Assembly: GCA_023251455.1 (NCBI GenBank) | Contig: JAHEYT010000025.1 | Coordinates: forward strand, 101,688-165,687 | Length of the DNA: 64,000 nt | Reading direction: 5' to 3' | Source of the DNA: Bacteroidota bacterium | GTDB taxonomy: Bacteria; Bacteroidota; Bacteroidia; Bacteroidales; Prolixibacteraceae | Part shown: piece after piece, positions 63,880 through 64,000 of the stretch | How positions within the stretch are numbered: position 1 is the stretch's first letter | How the letters are laid out: every line of letters starts with the position of its first letter | Made by a program: the position numbers and the translations under genes | Notes under the pieces: model-generated | What the model was told of the DNA's origin: nothing | Databases searched by the model: none | What the model saw: the letters and a program-made list of their open reading frames with translations, nothing else

Positions 63880-64000
63880 TGGACACGCCGGATAAAATAT
63901 CCAGTGTGCGCCGGAACAAATTGACCACCTTCCGCCGGTCAAAATGGTTGAGTTTCGCCGGATCAAATTGACCACCCTCTAAGAACGATTTATCCTTGCT
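63880..64000. mobile_element. Terminal region of an IS21-like insertion sequence (continues beyond window)
   Basis: From TGGACACGCCGG the sequence changes abruptly from AT-rich phage DNA to GC-richer DNA with repeated GCCGG-A/T-CAAA-TTGACCACC units (about 63910, 63934 and 63957). Multiple nearly identical short repeats of this kind near the end are characteristic of IS21-family transposons. No transposase is visible inside the window. The orientation cannot be decided. Confidence 0.7.

Overview
The window holds two kinds of DNA. Positions 1 to about 50,250 are a chromosomal stretch of a Bacteroidota bacterium. The evidence is the gene families: a BadF-type MurNAc/GlcNAc kinase, DUF1343 (NamZ) muramidases, GH95, M49 dipeptidyl peptidase III, a DUF4922 protein, an HtpG with the charged C-terminal insert, and many lipoproteins. 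Host genes use TAA, TAG and TGA as stops; clear TGA stops are at 14305, 19697 and 20342. I cannot place the organism below phylum or class.

Host layout: the end of an AsmA-like gene (1-1145); an exported alpha/beta hydrolase; a short unstable stretch with REP-like palindromes and a decayed BRO-N gene; a metallophosphoesterase lipoprotein. From about 6.1 to 27.4 kb there is an island for salvage of peptidoglycan: murQ and murK (minus strand), then on the plus strand a GH9-deacetylase fusion, a transglutaminase-like lipoprotein, a DJ-1 protein, an SSS transporter, a NagX-like acyltransferase, a large Amidase_3-type protein, a DUF4922 HIT-like protein, a GH3-C/beta-lactamase fusion, two tandem NamZ muramidases, an NlpC/P60 peptidase and an exported dipeptide epimerase. 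Together these could cut wall fragments outside the cytoplasm, import sugar or peptide parts, phosphorylate MurNAc and convert MurNAc-6P to GlcNAc-6P. A GH95 fucosidase follows. From 30.5 to 50 kb come housekeeping genes: tRNA-Ser(UGA), HU, TrmH, DPP III, a class V aminotransferase, HtpG, MazG, PAP2, two tandem paralogous exported proteins, SdaA, PepD, a PQQ-like propeller, an RsmF-like methyltransferase, APS reductase, a zinc-ribbon protein and a YccF protein. The last host gene, an MFS transporter at 50142, is cut after about 37 codons.

Positions from about 50,250 to 63,879 are the late region of an HK97-like tailed prophage, all on the minus strand and clearly more AT-rich than the host. 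It runs from prohead protease through capsid, connectors, tail tube, tail chaperones, tape measure, tail and fibre proteins to small membrane or terminal proteins. Read with the standard code most of its genes appear broken. Every break is an in-frame TGA, and reading TGA as Trp restores full-length, family-typical proteins. I count 17 such codons in ten genes; every gene ends in TAA or TAG and none in TGA. The tail chaperone gene also carries a programmed -1 frameshift on an A9 run. This is an opal-recoded phage inside a standard-code host, the main discovery in the window. At 63,880 the prohead protease gene is cut by the end of an IS21-like insertion sequence, so the early genes, integrase and any suppressor tRNA lie outside the window.
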